Source: Leptasterias polaris
Lineage: Eukaryota > Echinodermata > Asteroidea > Forcipulatida > Asteriidae
Assembly: GCA_037783415.1 (NCBI GenBank)
Contig: JAZGTN010000009.1
Location: 11,780,001-11,844,000 of the forward strand
Length of the DNA: 64,000 nucleotides
Direction: 5' to 3'
Part shown: one piece after another, positions 43,105 to 55,579 of the stretch
Numbering within the stretch: position 1 is the stretch's first letter
How the letters are laid out: each line of letters begins with the position of its first letter
Program-made: the position numbers and the translations under genes
The notes under the pieces: generated by a model
What the model was told of the DNA's origin: nothing
Database searches by the model: none
Seen by the model: the letters and a program-made list of their open reading frames with translations, nothing else

Positions 43105-43525
43105 CGTGTCGTGGCCGAGCGGATAAGAGCACCGAACTCAAGCTCTGGTGTTTCTGATCAGCAGAGTGTGGGTTCGAATCCCAGTCGTGACACTTGTGTC
43201 CTTAAGCAAGACACTTAACCACATGCTTCGTCCTTCGGATGGGACGTTAAGCCGTAGGTCCTGTGTGTTGTGTAATGCACGTAAAAGAACCCAGTGCACT
43301 TATCGTAAAGAGAAGGGGTTTGCCCCGGTGTTCCTGGTTTGATTGGCTGCATATTGCGCCACAGCACCTTGTAAACCATTATATGGTGCTATGCAAAGGA
43401 ATAGGTCTCATACTGTTCAACACGTAACTCCACATACCTTGTAGGAAAAATACTGAGCGCTTTGAGACACCCATCGGGAGTATAAAGCGCTATATAAGAA
43501 CTGCGTATTATTATTATTATTATTA
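43105..43525 (+). repeat. tRNA-derived SINE, Leu(CAA)-like head, longer copy
   Basis: A box TGGCCGAGCGG at 43112-43122 and B box GGTTCGAATCC at 43171-43181. Head and tail match 39563-39919, but the middle is longer (taatgcacgtaaaagaaccc...tttgattggctgc). It ends in an (att)n tail. Confidence 0.87.
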
Positions 43526-45048
43526 CGTCATGCAGTTATAGTTAGATGTAATTAGATGAGTACTTAGTTATAATGACATGAATATTTAATTAGCCAATCT
43601 TTAGACCACCGTTTCTCATATACGTCCGATCATTAAACTTTTTTCGATTATATACTTGTGGGGGTACTGTATGACTGTTTGTTGGCCTCAAATGCCGAAC
43701 GACGTCACCATGACGTCATTATTGCGCGTTTTGTATCTGTGTATAAAACCCATGGCTCTAAAATTATAAACTTGATCAAGTCCTAGTCTCCTATACGAGC
43801 GATGTTTTTTCGTATTTTGTATGAGATACACAGACTCCCTACGATGGGAGACTTTGACGTGTATTTACGAGATTCAGGAAAAGTGAAGCTCATCCGCGGT
43901 TTTCGCTGTGCGCCACATCAATTTGTCTTCATTCAAAGTAACAATTAAAATAGGGCCTTCCTTTATCAGAATTCTGTAGGTTTTATATTATCATGTTTTA
44001 TTTGTTTATTGGGTGTGTCGAACGTTCTGTGCATGCTGCATCTTTTTTTCAAAGTGCCCAAGGTCAGTCTATAGTTTAATGAAACGTAGTTGTTGATACC
44101 GAGTTGCAACCAACTGGTTTATACATGATTTCGTTATGAGAATTGCTGTTTTTCGTCAGATGTACTACAATGGATTTTTTGAACACAATCTTGCATTCTC
44201 ATGCTTTAAGGGCAAGAGAAAAAACAACTAACCGTGAAAACATAAACAACCTGAGCAAAATATTCAAGAGTGGTATTTTTGTTGTCGAATCTTTGTTAAA
44301 AGATTGGTGCTTTGCACTCGATAGCTATGGGAAAGCATGATGTACAGTGGCTTTATGTTAGAAATTTGCGTGTTGGGGTATGATTAAGGCGGTTTGCGTG
44401 GGTGTGTGTGTGTTACATACGAAGTGTGGACCTGAGAACAAAAGAAAGCCCACATAATGTAGGGAATTGAAACACTATGTGGACTTACACACGTTCACAA
44501 TGTGTTCTTCACAATGTTTAAGAATATGATTTTTTCTTAAGTAACAGAACAAAGTAATGTCCACAGAGTGTATGCAACACAGAGCTTGGTGTGTGTGTTT
44601 GTTTTTGTTTTGGTTGGGTTTTTTTCGGAGGGTGGCTTCAAACTTTACGAAGGGAAGCAAGACGTAGGCCTACCCATACTTATGTTAGTCGATTTTCTAC
44701 ACCAATATATAATATATTTATTTATCCCGTAAACGTTGGTGGTCGCTGGGTCACCACAGATGACTTTGCAATCAGCTCATTCCACTATTAAACTCCTACC
44801 CTCCACATCCCGCAGTGAGTTGGCAAAATCCAAGCCTGGCCATTCGTTGATGTTGTCTTCTCACTTTTTCTTCTGTCTTCTTCTTATTTTCCTCCTCTGA
44901 TAACTGCTCCCTTCGACAGTCGATCACTCAGACGAGTGACGTGATGCCAAGCTCAATACCCGCTGAATTGCGATCCGCACCCTGCATCTCTTTTTAAAAG
45001 TGCAAGGTCAGTCTAGATAGTTGAATGATGCGTATAGTTGTTGACACT
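43526..45048. other. Intergenic with a short direct repeat
   Basis: About 65 bp at 44036-44103 (gctgcatctttttttcaaag, aaggtcagtctatagtt, gttgttgata) recurs at 44983-45048. The second copy ends where the hAT-like MITE is inserted. No gene is seen. Confidence 0.55.
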
Positions 45049-45220
45049 ATGGTGGCCCTGAAGGGAAATCAAACATATATATTTACGTGAATATTCACAA
45101 ATTGTGCCTTAAGCGCAAATACTTACGTGAATATTTGCAAATTTGGGCAAAAACCGTGAATATTTACGTACATATTCACGTAAATATATATTATGTTTGA
45201 TGTCCCTTCAGGGTAACCAT
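45049..45220. mobile_element. hAT-like MITE with 8-bp target duplication
   Basis: It starts atggtggccctgaagggaaa and ends tgtcccttcagggtaaccat. The flanks read ttgacact on the left and atgacact on the right, 7 of 8 identical, the 8-bp duplication expected for hAT transposons. Same family as 35851-36160. Confidence 0.82.
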
Positions 45221-45727
45221 ATGACACTGATATGTAATTCGATCATTTGGACAAACTTTTTGTTTTCTCATGCTTTTAAAACTATGATTACACTTTGACC
45301 TTTACTTCCGGCCCAAACAGGAATTTAAAAATACATTATTTTTGAGCTACATGCCATAAAGACAGTCTTTTGTACCTTCCTGTAGCTGAAAGCACAGTTT
45401 ATTTTTAAAATATGAGATAATGTGATGACATTTTTACACAGCACCCTCTAGTCACATTTTTAAAATAAAAGAATATCTCGTGAATGATATGACATGCATG
45501 ATATTTGCTTATTTTGTAGATCTGAACTTGTCTCGAATTTCCTTCTATGGACGTGATTTCCTTTATAACATTTGCATCCGGTTTGAGTATGATTGCAGGA
45601 AAATTACACAAATTAATACATATATTTTAGGTCAACGTCACGGAACAGCTCTGGGATTGTTAGTTATACAATAACATTAATTTTAGTTATTAGGTGTTCG
45701 GGCATTCAGCCCGAACAACTCTTTGTT

Positions 45728-46972
45728 ATTAGGTGTTCGGGCATTCAGCCCGAACAACTCTTTGTTATTGTTCGGGTTTTTTTTTTAGTTTATCTTTTTC
45801 CTCTCGATGGGCTTTGTCCGCAAGCAAAAGCATAGTAAAAAAAAACTCGAATGCACTTGAAACTTTGCATGTAGTTAGAGTATAACTAGCGGATGATCCA
45901 AAAGTTGTGATGTCATGATGACGTCATCAGGTGTCGATATACAGTAAATTAAAGTTTAATAATTCAAAACATCATAACTCATTAACTACTGAATGGATTT
46001 CTACAATCAATACATCATCGGATAGGTCTTGGAAAACCCCACTTGACCTTGACTTCCGATTCAAAACGGAAGTTGAACATTTCAAAATTTCAATAATTTA
46101 TATCTTGAGAACTACTTGTACCCAAAACTTCAAATTTACACCATGTTAGAACCTTGATAAAACCTCCATCAAGTTTTTGTGACGTCATGATGACGTCATC
46201 AGGTGTCAAATTACAAGGTTTTTAAAAATTAACAATTTTAATATTTGAAAATCAATATCAAATCAAGATGAAGAGACCGTCGGTTGCTTTTTGCGGGATT
46301 ATTATAGAAGTATTGTAGGTCATCATTTTTTATTGTGTGCGTGACCTGACACGACCTCTACTTCCGGTCGAAACTGGAAGTGCCTTGTAATTTAAAAGTG
46401 GCAAATGTTTTCAAGTTGTTTTTAACGATGTTATAATCCAGCAAGGGTCTGGTTTACACAAATTGGACCAGTGACGTCATAACATCTCAAAGCGCCCTCT
46501 AGCGGCAGGTTATAAACACACCAAAATACACTTTTACTAGATGTCTGTGGTGAAGTTTATGACAATCGTTTCAAAATTGGTATACATAATGACCTTCATG
46601 CAGACAACATATGTGTGGAGTTTCAGATTGATGACGTCATGTTTAACGTGGTATTGACTTAAAGGTTCAATTTTTGAAGCCTTGCATCTCACAAACCACA
46701 GGTTTAACTAAGTTGAAACTTGGCATATAGATAGACAATGATAATGACTACGTCAATCTAAAATGATGATATGGTGACGTCATCATAATATTTTTTACAA
46801 ATTTTTGAAATTTTGACCAATTATTACGTATCTTTAGTAAAAAACCAAGCTAAAGTCAAATTTTATTTTGAGAAAAATAATGACTAGTGATGTTTACAAT
46901 CTTGTCAAACAATACTTTCACATATCCGTTCCCGAACACCTAGAGTTTGTTTTACAAACTCTAAATCTCTAG
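45728..46972 (+). mobile_element. Helitron/Helentron-like non-autonomous element
   Basis: The 5' part starts taggtgttcggg and forms the hairpin gttcgggcattcagcccgaac. Near the 3' end the complement cccgaacaccta recurs (46931-46942), followed by hairpin AGAGTTTG/CAAACTCT (46942-46962) and CTAG at 46969-46972 before T. A 3' hairpin plus CTAG-T is the Helitron end; inverted ends internal to that hairpin fit the Helentron subtype. No helicase is encoded. Confidence 0.62.
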
Positions 46973-48461
46973 TTGTTCGTTATTTTGTGTTTTTTCCGTT
47001 TTTCTTTTTCCTCTAGATGGGCTTCGTCCGCAAGCAAAAGCATAGTTAAAAAAAACTCGAATGCACTTGAAACTTTGCATGTAGTAAGAATATAACTAGC
47101 AGATAATCCAAAAGTTGTGATGTCATGATGACGTCACCAGGTGTCGAAATACAGTAAGTCAAAGTTTAATATTTCAAAAATTCATAACTCATTAACTACT
47201 CTATAAATTTGTACAATCTATACATCATCGGACAGGTCTTGAAAAACAATTGCTACATAAAGGTGACCCCAATTGACCTTGTCTTCCGGTTCAAAACGGA
47301 AGTTGAAAATTTCAAAAATGTATATCTGAAAAACCACTCGTCCCTAAGTAAAAATATTTACATCACGTTGTAGGACATTGAGTCTTTTCAAACTTTTGCA
47401 CAGAGATAATACTAATTTGACCTAAACCTCTGGTCGAAATCAGACGTTAAAGCCCACGTGTCATCCCGCATGAAAGGTAACGTATTAACCCGCATAGCAC
47501 GTGAAAAGAAGACTGTGTATGCATAAACGCACTTTAACCGTACCTAACCCAGTGGCACGGTATCTGGCTGTCGCGTTCCATTGACCAAAAGGTTCAAAGT
47601 CCATCAAACCTGCACACCACGCGGCTGTGTGTAGCACACTAGGCCTGCATATCAATCCATGGTGGCGCTATATCAAATTAGTGGTCGATCAATAAATATG
47701 TGCTCCGCGACAATACTGACTCAGAAATCTACATCGTTCGATGGTAGTCCATTAATTGTTAGCTCAGTGCACAACCTTCGTGTTAGCCTTTTGTGGGCTT
47801 GGCGGTAAATAGCGACTAAAAGAGGGTATTTTGCTGACATGTTTTTGGTTGATTTGTATGACTTTTGATGACTGAGAAAATGCAATCGGCAAGAGATAAC
47901 AAAAGTAACAATTGTAGAAAACGGCATTTAATTGTTGAAGGCTTTTATAAAATCCCGCTTTCCTTCAAAACGTCACTAGTTTTCTTACAGTGGAGACTTG
48001 TTACTTTGAACTTCATATATATGGTGCTTATGACTGCTTTTCGTCCTAAATTAATAAGCAATAAAGTAAAACGTTTTGTGTTAGTACGTGAAATCAAAAA
48101 TTGATGCAAAATGTTTTCGAGCTTGAAACATGAGTACCGTAGCTCACAGTATTCCGGGATGGGATGGGAAACAACTTCTGACTCGATCAAGCATATTCTG
48201 TAGATTTCAAAATTAAACTTATTTTGTTTGACACTCTTGAAAAATAGACGATTGATAGAGCGTGCTCTTACAGGTGGTGACTTCATAATTCCTTACATTA
48301 TAACATCAGAGAACACATAAAGTAGCATACCGCGCCGCACGGTCTTGGAGGTGTTTTTTAACACACAGGCCATAGGACAGGAATTGTGGCGAGCGAAATC
48401 TATTGACTTTTACGTTGGGCACTGGTGACGTCATGATGACGTCGCACAATGTTTTAGCCTA

Positions 48462-49657
48462 CACTGTAAAAAAAAAATGTATTTTTACAGAGAAAAAAAA
48501 ACAAAAACCATTTGTTTTTCATTTTTACTGAAATATTTCTGCAAAATGACAAAAACTTGGTAAAAATCCCCGTTATTTTACCGATTTCGTAAATTTACAT
48601 TTTAAATGTGTCTTTACACCTAAAAAGGGACGATTTCTGTAAATTTACAGAAATCATTGTAGATTTGTTTGTAAAAATACATGAGCAATGTTTCTCAATA
48701 AGTTTTAGGTAATTTTACTAAATTGTTTGTATATTAACAGAATATCTTGGTAAAAATACAGAAAATACTGCGGAGTAACATTTAAACTGCAGTATGCGCG
48801 GTGCAAAGCAATCCCACAATTCCTTGCAGAGTACCAAGGCACGCTTGGTCACCGGTGTTTTTTATGCAGTGTTGAAGTCCAAACCAGCTGTTGTGTTAAT
48901 GAGTTCCAGTGACGAGGACACAACTGACCTTAGTATCATAGAACAATACGTCTGCCAAAAATTGCCAACAATTTCAACTACAATAAAACAATTAACTTGT
49001 GGAAGCATTACTAGACCTTGGAGTTGATAAGCCTTCTGATTTGGAGTATGTTACAAGGTTGCAAGAAATGTCATTTCAAGCTGACCAACGGGAAATGATC
49101 CGAATGATCCGTCGCAAGCCTAGCTACAGCTGGTTGTTATAGCTGCCAAGTTCGTGGAGGATTACCCACAAAGTTTCGAAGACAAGCTGGAAGATACGGT
49201 CATTGGAACTGGCTACAATTCAATATTGAATCAGTTTGAGCAGCGCTTCGCTATTCAACAGGCCCATCCTCCAACCCAAGAGAAAATAACATTTATACTG
49301 TTATTTACAAAAAAATACAGTTGCTGCTGTTAATCTAGAAAAACAAATTTGTAATATCAATTACAGAAAAACAGTACAATTCGAGTACAAAAATACTTGT
49401 AAAATAACAAAAGATTATTCATTTTCACAAACTCTCCGTACAAAGGAATAACAAATAAGGGGGTACTTTTACAACAAGACTGTATTTGGGAAGAACGGAA
49501 GAAAACGTAAATATACTAAAGTTTCGTTATTAGGCTATAGCATACATTTTGTAAACCAAATTGACATACCAGTTATGTAAAAGTATTATACAGCAAAATG
49601 TTGGAAATGGAGTTGCCTGCATTTTTCTGTAAATTTACAGGATTTTTTTTTACAGTG
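48462..49657. mobile_element. TIR DNA element (CACTGTAAAAA ends) carrying a broken gene fragment
   Basis: It starts cactgtaaaaaaaaaatg and ends tttttttttacagtg, with TA directly outside both ends. The subterminal parts are full of tgtaaatttaca and gtaaaaatac words. TA could mean a Tc1/mariner-type duplication; CACTG ends also occur in CACTA-type elements. No transposase is seen. Confidence 0.75.
48794..49262 (+). pseudogene. Frameshifted protein fragment inside the TIR element
   Basis: Three consecutive pieces lie in different frames: SSDEDTTDLSIIEQYVCQKL (to about 48990), then LVEALLDLGVDKPSDLEYVT and on to KPSYSWLL (about 48998-49138), then AAKFVEDYPQSFEDKL and GTGYNSILNQFEQRF (about 49141-49260). 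I recall similar 'YP..F.D...GTGY.SL' wording in uncharacterised animal proteins with SAM-like segments, but cannot name the family. Confidence 0.5.
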
Positions 49658-49782
49658 TATCTAACAAACACATCTATAGTATCCCACAAGTACACAATCG
49701 AAAACAGTTGATCGGACTTATACTTTTCGAGATATGGTGGTCTCAAGATTTTCTAATTATATTCATGTCATTATGTATCATA

Positions 49783-50170
49783 CAATAAACCATTGCAAGC
49801 AGTTCTTCAACAAGGCATGGATTTTTACTTTCAGGACACATTTTGTCAATGTACTGTGAAACTATCAAATGTACAAATGTATGTACTGGTTAAATGTACA
49901 AAATAGTGCCTAGACTCCAAAGTTTTATGTAGCGTTTAAATTGTATCAGTCAATAAACCATTGCAAGCAGTCATGCGACAATTAATGACCTATATATCAA
50001 AATATCAAATGTGCAAATGAATGCAATGGATGTACACAATAGTGTCTAGACTCCGAAGTTTTATGTAGTGTATACATTGTATGAGACAATTAACAATTGC
50101 AAGCAGTCATGACGACTTACTTTCGAGACACATTTTGTCAACCTAACTGTAACAATCAAATCGTCACCGA
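49783..50170. repeat. Tandem repeat of about 140-165 bp, 2.5 copies
   Basis: Units begin with caataaaccattgcaagcag (49784), a second at 49953 and a decayed third near 50092. Each holds a segment of the form actccaaagttttatgtag. Confidence 0.78.
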
Positions 50171-50478
50171 CGCCACACACACGTAGATTCCAGTGAAAAG
50201 TAACAATCGGAGAAAACGGCGTTCAATGTTGAACGCTCTTTTAAATCCTGCTTTCCTTCAAAACGCCTGGGTATTTTTACTTGTTTTCTTACAGCGGAGA
50301 CTTGATGCTTTGATTTTCATTTATATGGTGCTTTTGACTGCTTTTCTTCCTAAATATGAAAAAAATAAATGAAACTCTTTACGATACCAACCGCGTGTAT
50401 TGAAAAACGGCCCATCATTCCCCCACCACCGGAACCGAACACCTTGAGTTTGTGGTATGACAAACTCTGAATCTCTAG

Positions 50479-52327
50479 TTATTATTATTCTTGTTTATTC
50501 TTGTTTTGTAAAAATACCAATAAAATACTTTGGATTTAATGGCTTTCAGTGACTAGTGTTTCATATAAATTATGTACTTTTTTCCAACAATCAGATCAAG
50601 CTTGCTCAGCTATTTCCAGCGTAATCCCTAACGTAGATAAGATCTAAAAACATTGACTCATTTTGACCGCAAAGCACTGTCAAAGAATACAGCCAGATAA
50701 CTAAGTTTGGGTTCTATTCATTTGCAAATAGGAAAAGCCTTTAAAAGATTCCCTCCACTTGGTGTGAAAAATGGGTAACAGTGTCCACATAGCCACAATT
50801 GCTATCATCAAGTCAAGGTATCTTTCTGGGGATCGCTAGGGTGTGAAGTCAGAGAGATCAACCTCACCTGGGAACGATCATTGATCTCTCTGGTCATTAG
50901 CAGTCTGCTGTACCCTGGGAGCGTGCACCTGCGGTTGGTCGCATTCCCCGTGTGAGAGGTGGAGCCTGAATGTGCCCATAGAAGGTCGTGTTTGCAAAGA
51001 CTGCCTCGGGACAACCCAAATGGGAAGTTTCCCCCAATATTAATTTTGTCAATAAATTAATTTTGTTATTAAGGATATGAATGGCAAAGTATCTGGAGGG
51101 TATTCCAGCAACGTGCATTATAAGTACGGTGTGAATGCATACAGAAAGGTGAATGTGATACTCGGCGTGCAAAGCACACTTGGATTAATGACCTACATTT
51201 GACCAACATTTGACGGCCATGGGTATCCAAAAACTTGGTACTGGGTCGATGCAAATTTGATATTTTTGCATCCAAACCCTTTGCTGCAAAGAATAATAGT
51301 CACTAGGTTGATTATTAAGTTTTGGGGTAAGTGTTGGATTTGAAGTAATGTTCAGTGTACTTTTTTCGCAGTGGGGCCGCCCGTTGGTAAAGAAAAAGAA
51401 AAGAAAAATGGTTAGTGCCATTCCGGCACCTGGTAATCTATGTTCATCACTTTTCTTCACTCTTAAAAGACAGGTACAATTTGTTTTTTTACAAATATAG
51501 ACTTAGTCATCATGGCTTCTGCGTCTTGTGACGCATGTGCAGGTCAAAGTTCATCATTGTGGTTGAATGTGTCATCTGGATCACAGCGAGTCTGTGGCCA
51601 GACATTAAGTTCTGAACTCTCACCCAGTTACTGCACACACACGTGCGATAATAATGACGCCCCCTTTAAAATCAAAATTGTTCACTTTTCGCAGATAATA
51701 TATACAATTTTACTTTAATGTAGTTTCGTGGTGGTAACTTTCGATCGGGGGGGTACATTTCAACATCGACAAACCAAACAATGGTTTCCTATCTTCATGG
51801 TTAAACAAACAGCTTTTGAATGTACAAGCTCATTGCAATAATGCTTTCTCACTTGAAAATATGATTATCGCAAGATCATGTTCAGAAACGGAAAGCATGC
51901 TCAGGACCAAGGTCATCCGGGAAAAAAACCCACGGAACTGTATCATAAAATTATTTAAACCGGATGCCATTAATACAATGATATCTCAGTATCTACTAAA
52001 TAGAGACCCCAAAAGGCATATGCCTACATTATAATTTACCATTCTTTTAAATAGTGGCGTTAGGGAACTCTTTTATTTGAGGAAAGAATGTCACTCTGAA
52101 ACACTGCAAAAACTGGGGCAAAATTGACGCCATTGGTGTTGTCACATGCCGAAGAGAGAATCAAAATTAACACCATAGGATGTTAAAATAACACTTTTGC
52201 AGTAGTTAGTGTTATTTTAACACCATAGGCCTATCGTTTATAATTATTTTGATATAAATTTTGCTTTATTATTAAATAATAAACCACAATTATTCATAAT
52301 AACGTTGTGCTTAGCTACTTTTTGTGC
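50479..52327. other. Intergenic, contains a GC-richer structured stretch
   Basis: No gene that I can support. The stretch 50820-51030 is listed separately. The frame starting ATGGCTTCTGCG at 51512 is short and unsupported. Confidence 0.45.
50820..51030 (+). ncRNA. Possible structured RNA or small repeat (unassigned)
   Basis: GC-richer than its surroundings with two good stems: AGAGAGATCAA (50851-50861) with TTGATCTCTCT (50881-50891), and GGTCGCATTC (50937-50946) with GAATGTGCCC (50968-50977). I compared it mentally with U1, U2, U4-U6, U11, U12, 5S, 7SL, 7SK and MRP RNAs and found no match. It may equally be a MITE. Confidence 0.2.
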
Positions 52328-52724
52328 TTAAAGGCACGGTGCACGTTTGGTAATGACTCTGAAAATTAAATGGCAATAAAAACTTACTTGGTAATAAGTA
52401 CAGCAGCTTTGGGTAGTATAATGAATTTTGAGAAACTTTTATTTTCGAAGTACTACGGTTATGGAAAAATATATCACTTTTTATTCCACAAAATTTGAAT
52501 CTGAGAAGCGTTTCTGTCAGAAACGCTTCTCAGACTGTGTATTCCTATGGGGAATATTCTTCCTGCGTGGAAATATTCGCTCCGGTTTTTCGGTGATATC
52601 TCAAAAACGCGACCACCTTTTGAAGTGAAATTTTCACAGGTTAGTTTTATTGCATGTACCTACATTTATATTGGATAAACACAATCAATAGGCTCCAATT
52701 ACCAAACGTATGCAGCACCTTTAA
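52328..52724. mobile_element. TTAA MITE, family 4, with strong central hairpin
   Basis: It starts ttaaaggcacggtgcacgtt and ends aaacgtatgcagcacctttaa. The centre holds tctgagaagcgtttctg followed directly by its complement, a perfect hairpin of about 17 bp near 52498-52532. Confidence 0.83.
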
Positions 52725-53224
52725 GCAGCTCTATTATATTGAGCCTAGGTCTGCAAAATTGGTCAACCGGTGACAAATAAAAAATCTCTGCAAAAAGCAA
52801 ACCCATAGTGTGTTTAAGTCGCACGGCCCTATATTCACCGCAGGCTATTTTTTGGTATAATTAATGCATTTTCTTTATTTCTAAGTACCGATATTTATTC
52901 TTTTCTTCTCGCGGAACAAGTTTTGACAGATGGTGATGTGTAAAAATTAAAAACATACAGTCAAATAATTTCGCAAAAATGCCACGGGCAATGCGCAAAA
53001 TACAATGAAACGTCCACAAATATTTGTACGTAGTTGGTGAACGTGAGATAATGTTTGGGATCCAGACAATAGTTTTAGATGTTTATTAATTGCCACTACA
53101 CACATTAATTTTAACAATTGAAACGAAAAGAGCATTTAAAATACTACAATGTAAGTAAAATGACGTCATCTGTCAAGATAATATCGAAAGGTTTTTCTGC
53201 GGTTTTAATTATTAACGGTTAATC

Positions 53225-53540
53225 TGTGAAACCGGGCTTTCTGCTTCTTCTCAATCCCATCCATATACTCTTGCTTTGCTGAGATGTAGAACAAACTGTC
53301 ACTCCAAGCTTTATTCTATGTAGCCTACTGCATCTCTTTGGAACTCTTTGCCTGGTGCATGTTTCCCTCCATCCTACAATCTAGACTGTTTTAACAGGAA
53401 TATCAATTCCATCTTTCAGCTCCCCTGAGTTATTTTCATCTTAATATTTTATTCTTTTAGCCCCATACCAAGAGTGGCTTTTTTAGCCTTGTTTGGGGCG
53501 AACTTGCATTAAAATTTGATTAATAGAAATAAAACAATCA
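53225..53540 (+). pseudogene. LINE reverse-transcriptase tail relic, second copy
   Basis: The nucleotide sequence (tactcttgctttgctgaga, actgcatctctttggaactc, gtgcatgtttccctccatcc) matches 36925-37060 in order. It is decayed and lacks an open frame. Confidence 0.68.
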
Positions 53541-53790
53541 CAGTGGTGCCTTTGTAAAAGTAGATCCATTTTATTGTTGTAGCTCTGCTTCTATTTGTAA
53601 AACTACATCTTTGATCGAAAACGGATATTAGCCGCGCTGTATACCCATGTGGTGATATATTTATTAGTGTTATCCAAATTCCACTTGAACGAATAAAGGA
53701 TTATTGTATGAATCTATTTTGAAAACCTCAGCATTCTTCAGACTGCCTCAAGACAGCCTGCTCTCCCAGTAATTCTGTTTTCTGAAGAGG

Positions 53791-54021
53791 ATGGAATCCG
53801 AGCTAAGAAGGCGTGAATGCATTATGAATAATCGTAATAAAGACCCTTCGGGGATACCTCACAGCCAAGGAAATGCGGCCCCCGAAGCTACGCTGGATTT
53901 CCCCGAGGTGTCAAATCCGATCCACGCTCCTCATATAAAACTCCGGAATTATGTATCAAGTGGTGTGTTCCAAGTGCCTTATAGACAAAAAGTCCAATCC
54001 ATGGTTAATGCTCCGACATGA
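53791..54021 (+). CDS. Hypothetical 76-residue open frame, unsupported
   Basis: An ATG frame (MESELRRRECIMNN... to MVNAPT) in a stretch that is not an obvious repeat, ending in TGA. It has no signal peptide, membrane helix or domain I recognise, and no partner exon. It may be chance. Confidence 0.15.
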   Translation: MESELRRRECIMNNRNKDPSGIPHSQGNAAPEATLDFPEVSNPIHAPHIKLRNYVSSGVFQVPYRQKVQSMVNAPT

Positions 54022-54058
54022 ATAGGACTAGACTTGCGTCAAGTGTCTCCTCGCGATC

Positions 54059-54424
54059 TTAAAGGCGTTGTATACTTTTGGCCAATATTGTCACAGACCA
54101 GTATCCTCACTAATAGTGTGTATCCCAACATATGCATAATAACAAACATGTGATGAGCTCAATTAGTCATCGAAGTTGCAATAAAGCAATGAAACAAAAA
54201 AACACCCTCTTGTTTCATAATAAACAAAATAGTGCTTTCAGATATGCCTGAGAAAGTCTTTACTCCTGAAACCGTTCAAATAATGTTTGGGTGAAAAGTT
54301 ATACCTCTTTCTCTAAAACTGCATTACTTCAAATAAAGGGGACACAATGTATTATAATTATAATATCAACAGCTCTCCGGTGCTCTTTACAAAATAAGTT
54401 ACACAAATTACACCCTCCCTTCAA
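54059..54424. mobile_element. Diverged TTAA MITE, family 1
   Basis: It starts ttaaaggcgttgtatac and keeps the family-1 body (cagaccagtatcctcact, ccaacatatgcataa, gtgctttcagatatgcc). The right end is decayed. Confidence 0.68.
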
Positions 54425-54843
54425 TTTTGTTTCATAAGACTTATGACTGATCTTCATTCATTTCAACCGGCGACTTGGAGCGAGTTTATTTTTAGTTTAA
54501 TGGCTACACGGTGGGAACGACAGCCATCAGGGGTTTAAATCTTATTCGGTGAGAACAAGAAGTTAATCTGTCATAAAGAAGATGTGCAAATGTTAATGGA
54601 GGGATGTCTTTGCAATTACTTAGTGGTAATTTCAACCGATGCGCACACACTACTTCCACCGTCTTGGGGCAAAAAGTTGATTTTAATAAGTATTATTAGT
54701 AATTTTCGAATATTAACACTATGCTGATCACCAGAAATTAAACTTGCTAATGAATTAAATAATTCGAGTAAGTAGCGACACAATTACATTTCTTGTCCAC
54801 ACAAAACAGTAGTTTTTCATGGCACTTAGCCAAAGAGTATGCA

Positions 54844-55195
54844 TTAAAGGCCTGTACACTATTGGTAAGATCGAAAAACACAAATGTTCACAGATTCACA
54901 CATAACTTACATGATTTAAAGTAAGTAATGGTAGAAAGGGTTCCTTAAAATATGTCTGCCTGAAATGCTATCGTTTCTGAGAAATGAGTAAAACAATAGT
55001 TTTTATCGCGCGCGATAATAAACTCGATGTTTGAAAAACAGAAAACACATAAGGTCTCTTTTCACTATTTTCTCGTGACCTCGATGACCAATTGAGCTCA
55101 AATTTTCACAGGTTGGTTTGTTCATGCATATGTTGAATCACACAAAATGTGGACACTGATTTTGAGCTGTTACCAAAAGTATACAATGCCTTTAA
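54844..55195. mobile_element. TTAA MITE, family 3, inverted orientation
   Basis: The reverse complement of 38164-38518, including the palindrome tatcgcgcgcgata (near 55005). It starts ttaaaggcctgtacactatt and ends tatacaatgcctttaa. Confidence 0.82.
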
Positions 55196-55507
55196 AGAGG
55201 GTCTCCAACGGGTCAAATTCAGTTTTGTGATGCACTCATTTTCCAATAGATAGATTCCCTATGAAAGTGGAAAAATTACAAGTCTCTAACGTCACATTAA
55301 AATTGTGTCAAATGCCATGTGTTTGTTGCCCTTCCAGTGCAAATTTTATCAACAATCTCGTGTCCTATAAACCGTATGCACATTCTTGTACCGGAGATTT
55401 TTAGTTCATTCCTAAATGTATTTCATGTATGTGGTTGATTACACAAAACATAAACACTGTCTGTGATTATTTTGTCAGCTCTGCCAATCCTGTATATACC
55501 TTTAATT
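55196..55507. repeat. Spacer plus partial family-3 MITE (inverted copy of 37797-38300)
   Basis: 55200-55424 is the complement of part of 37797-38163. 55425-55507 is the complement of the first 80 bp of the family-3 MITE, ending ccaatcctgtatataccttt. Confidence 0.72.
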
Positions 55508-55579
55508 GAAGATGGAATTTTCGGAGGTGCCTTGGTGATTTGCATCAATTTTCCGGAGTAAGGACCACCTTGCGGTAAC

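Larger units (their letters stand above)
46973..50478 (+). mobile_element. Second Helitron/Helentron-like copy, interrupted
   Basis: Its left part (gatgggcttcgtccgcaagc, then aaagcatag) repeats 45808-45835. Its end has hairpin GAGTTTG/CAAACTC (50446-50467) and CTAG at 50475-50478 before T. The 150-bp block at 47905-48053 recurs at 50200-50355. A TIR element occupies 48462-49657. The left boundary is not sharply defined. Confidence 0.55.

Noticed and set aside
51512..51718. ATG frame beginning MASASCDACAG as a first exon
   Set aside because: Short, no promoter signal, no partner exon, no recognisable domain.
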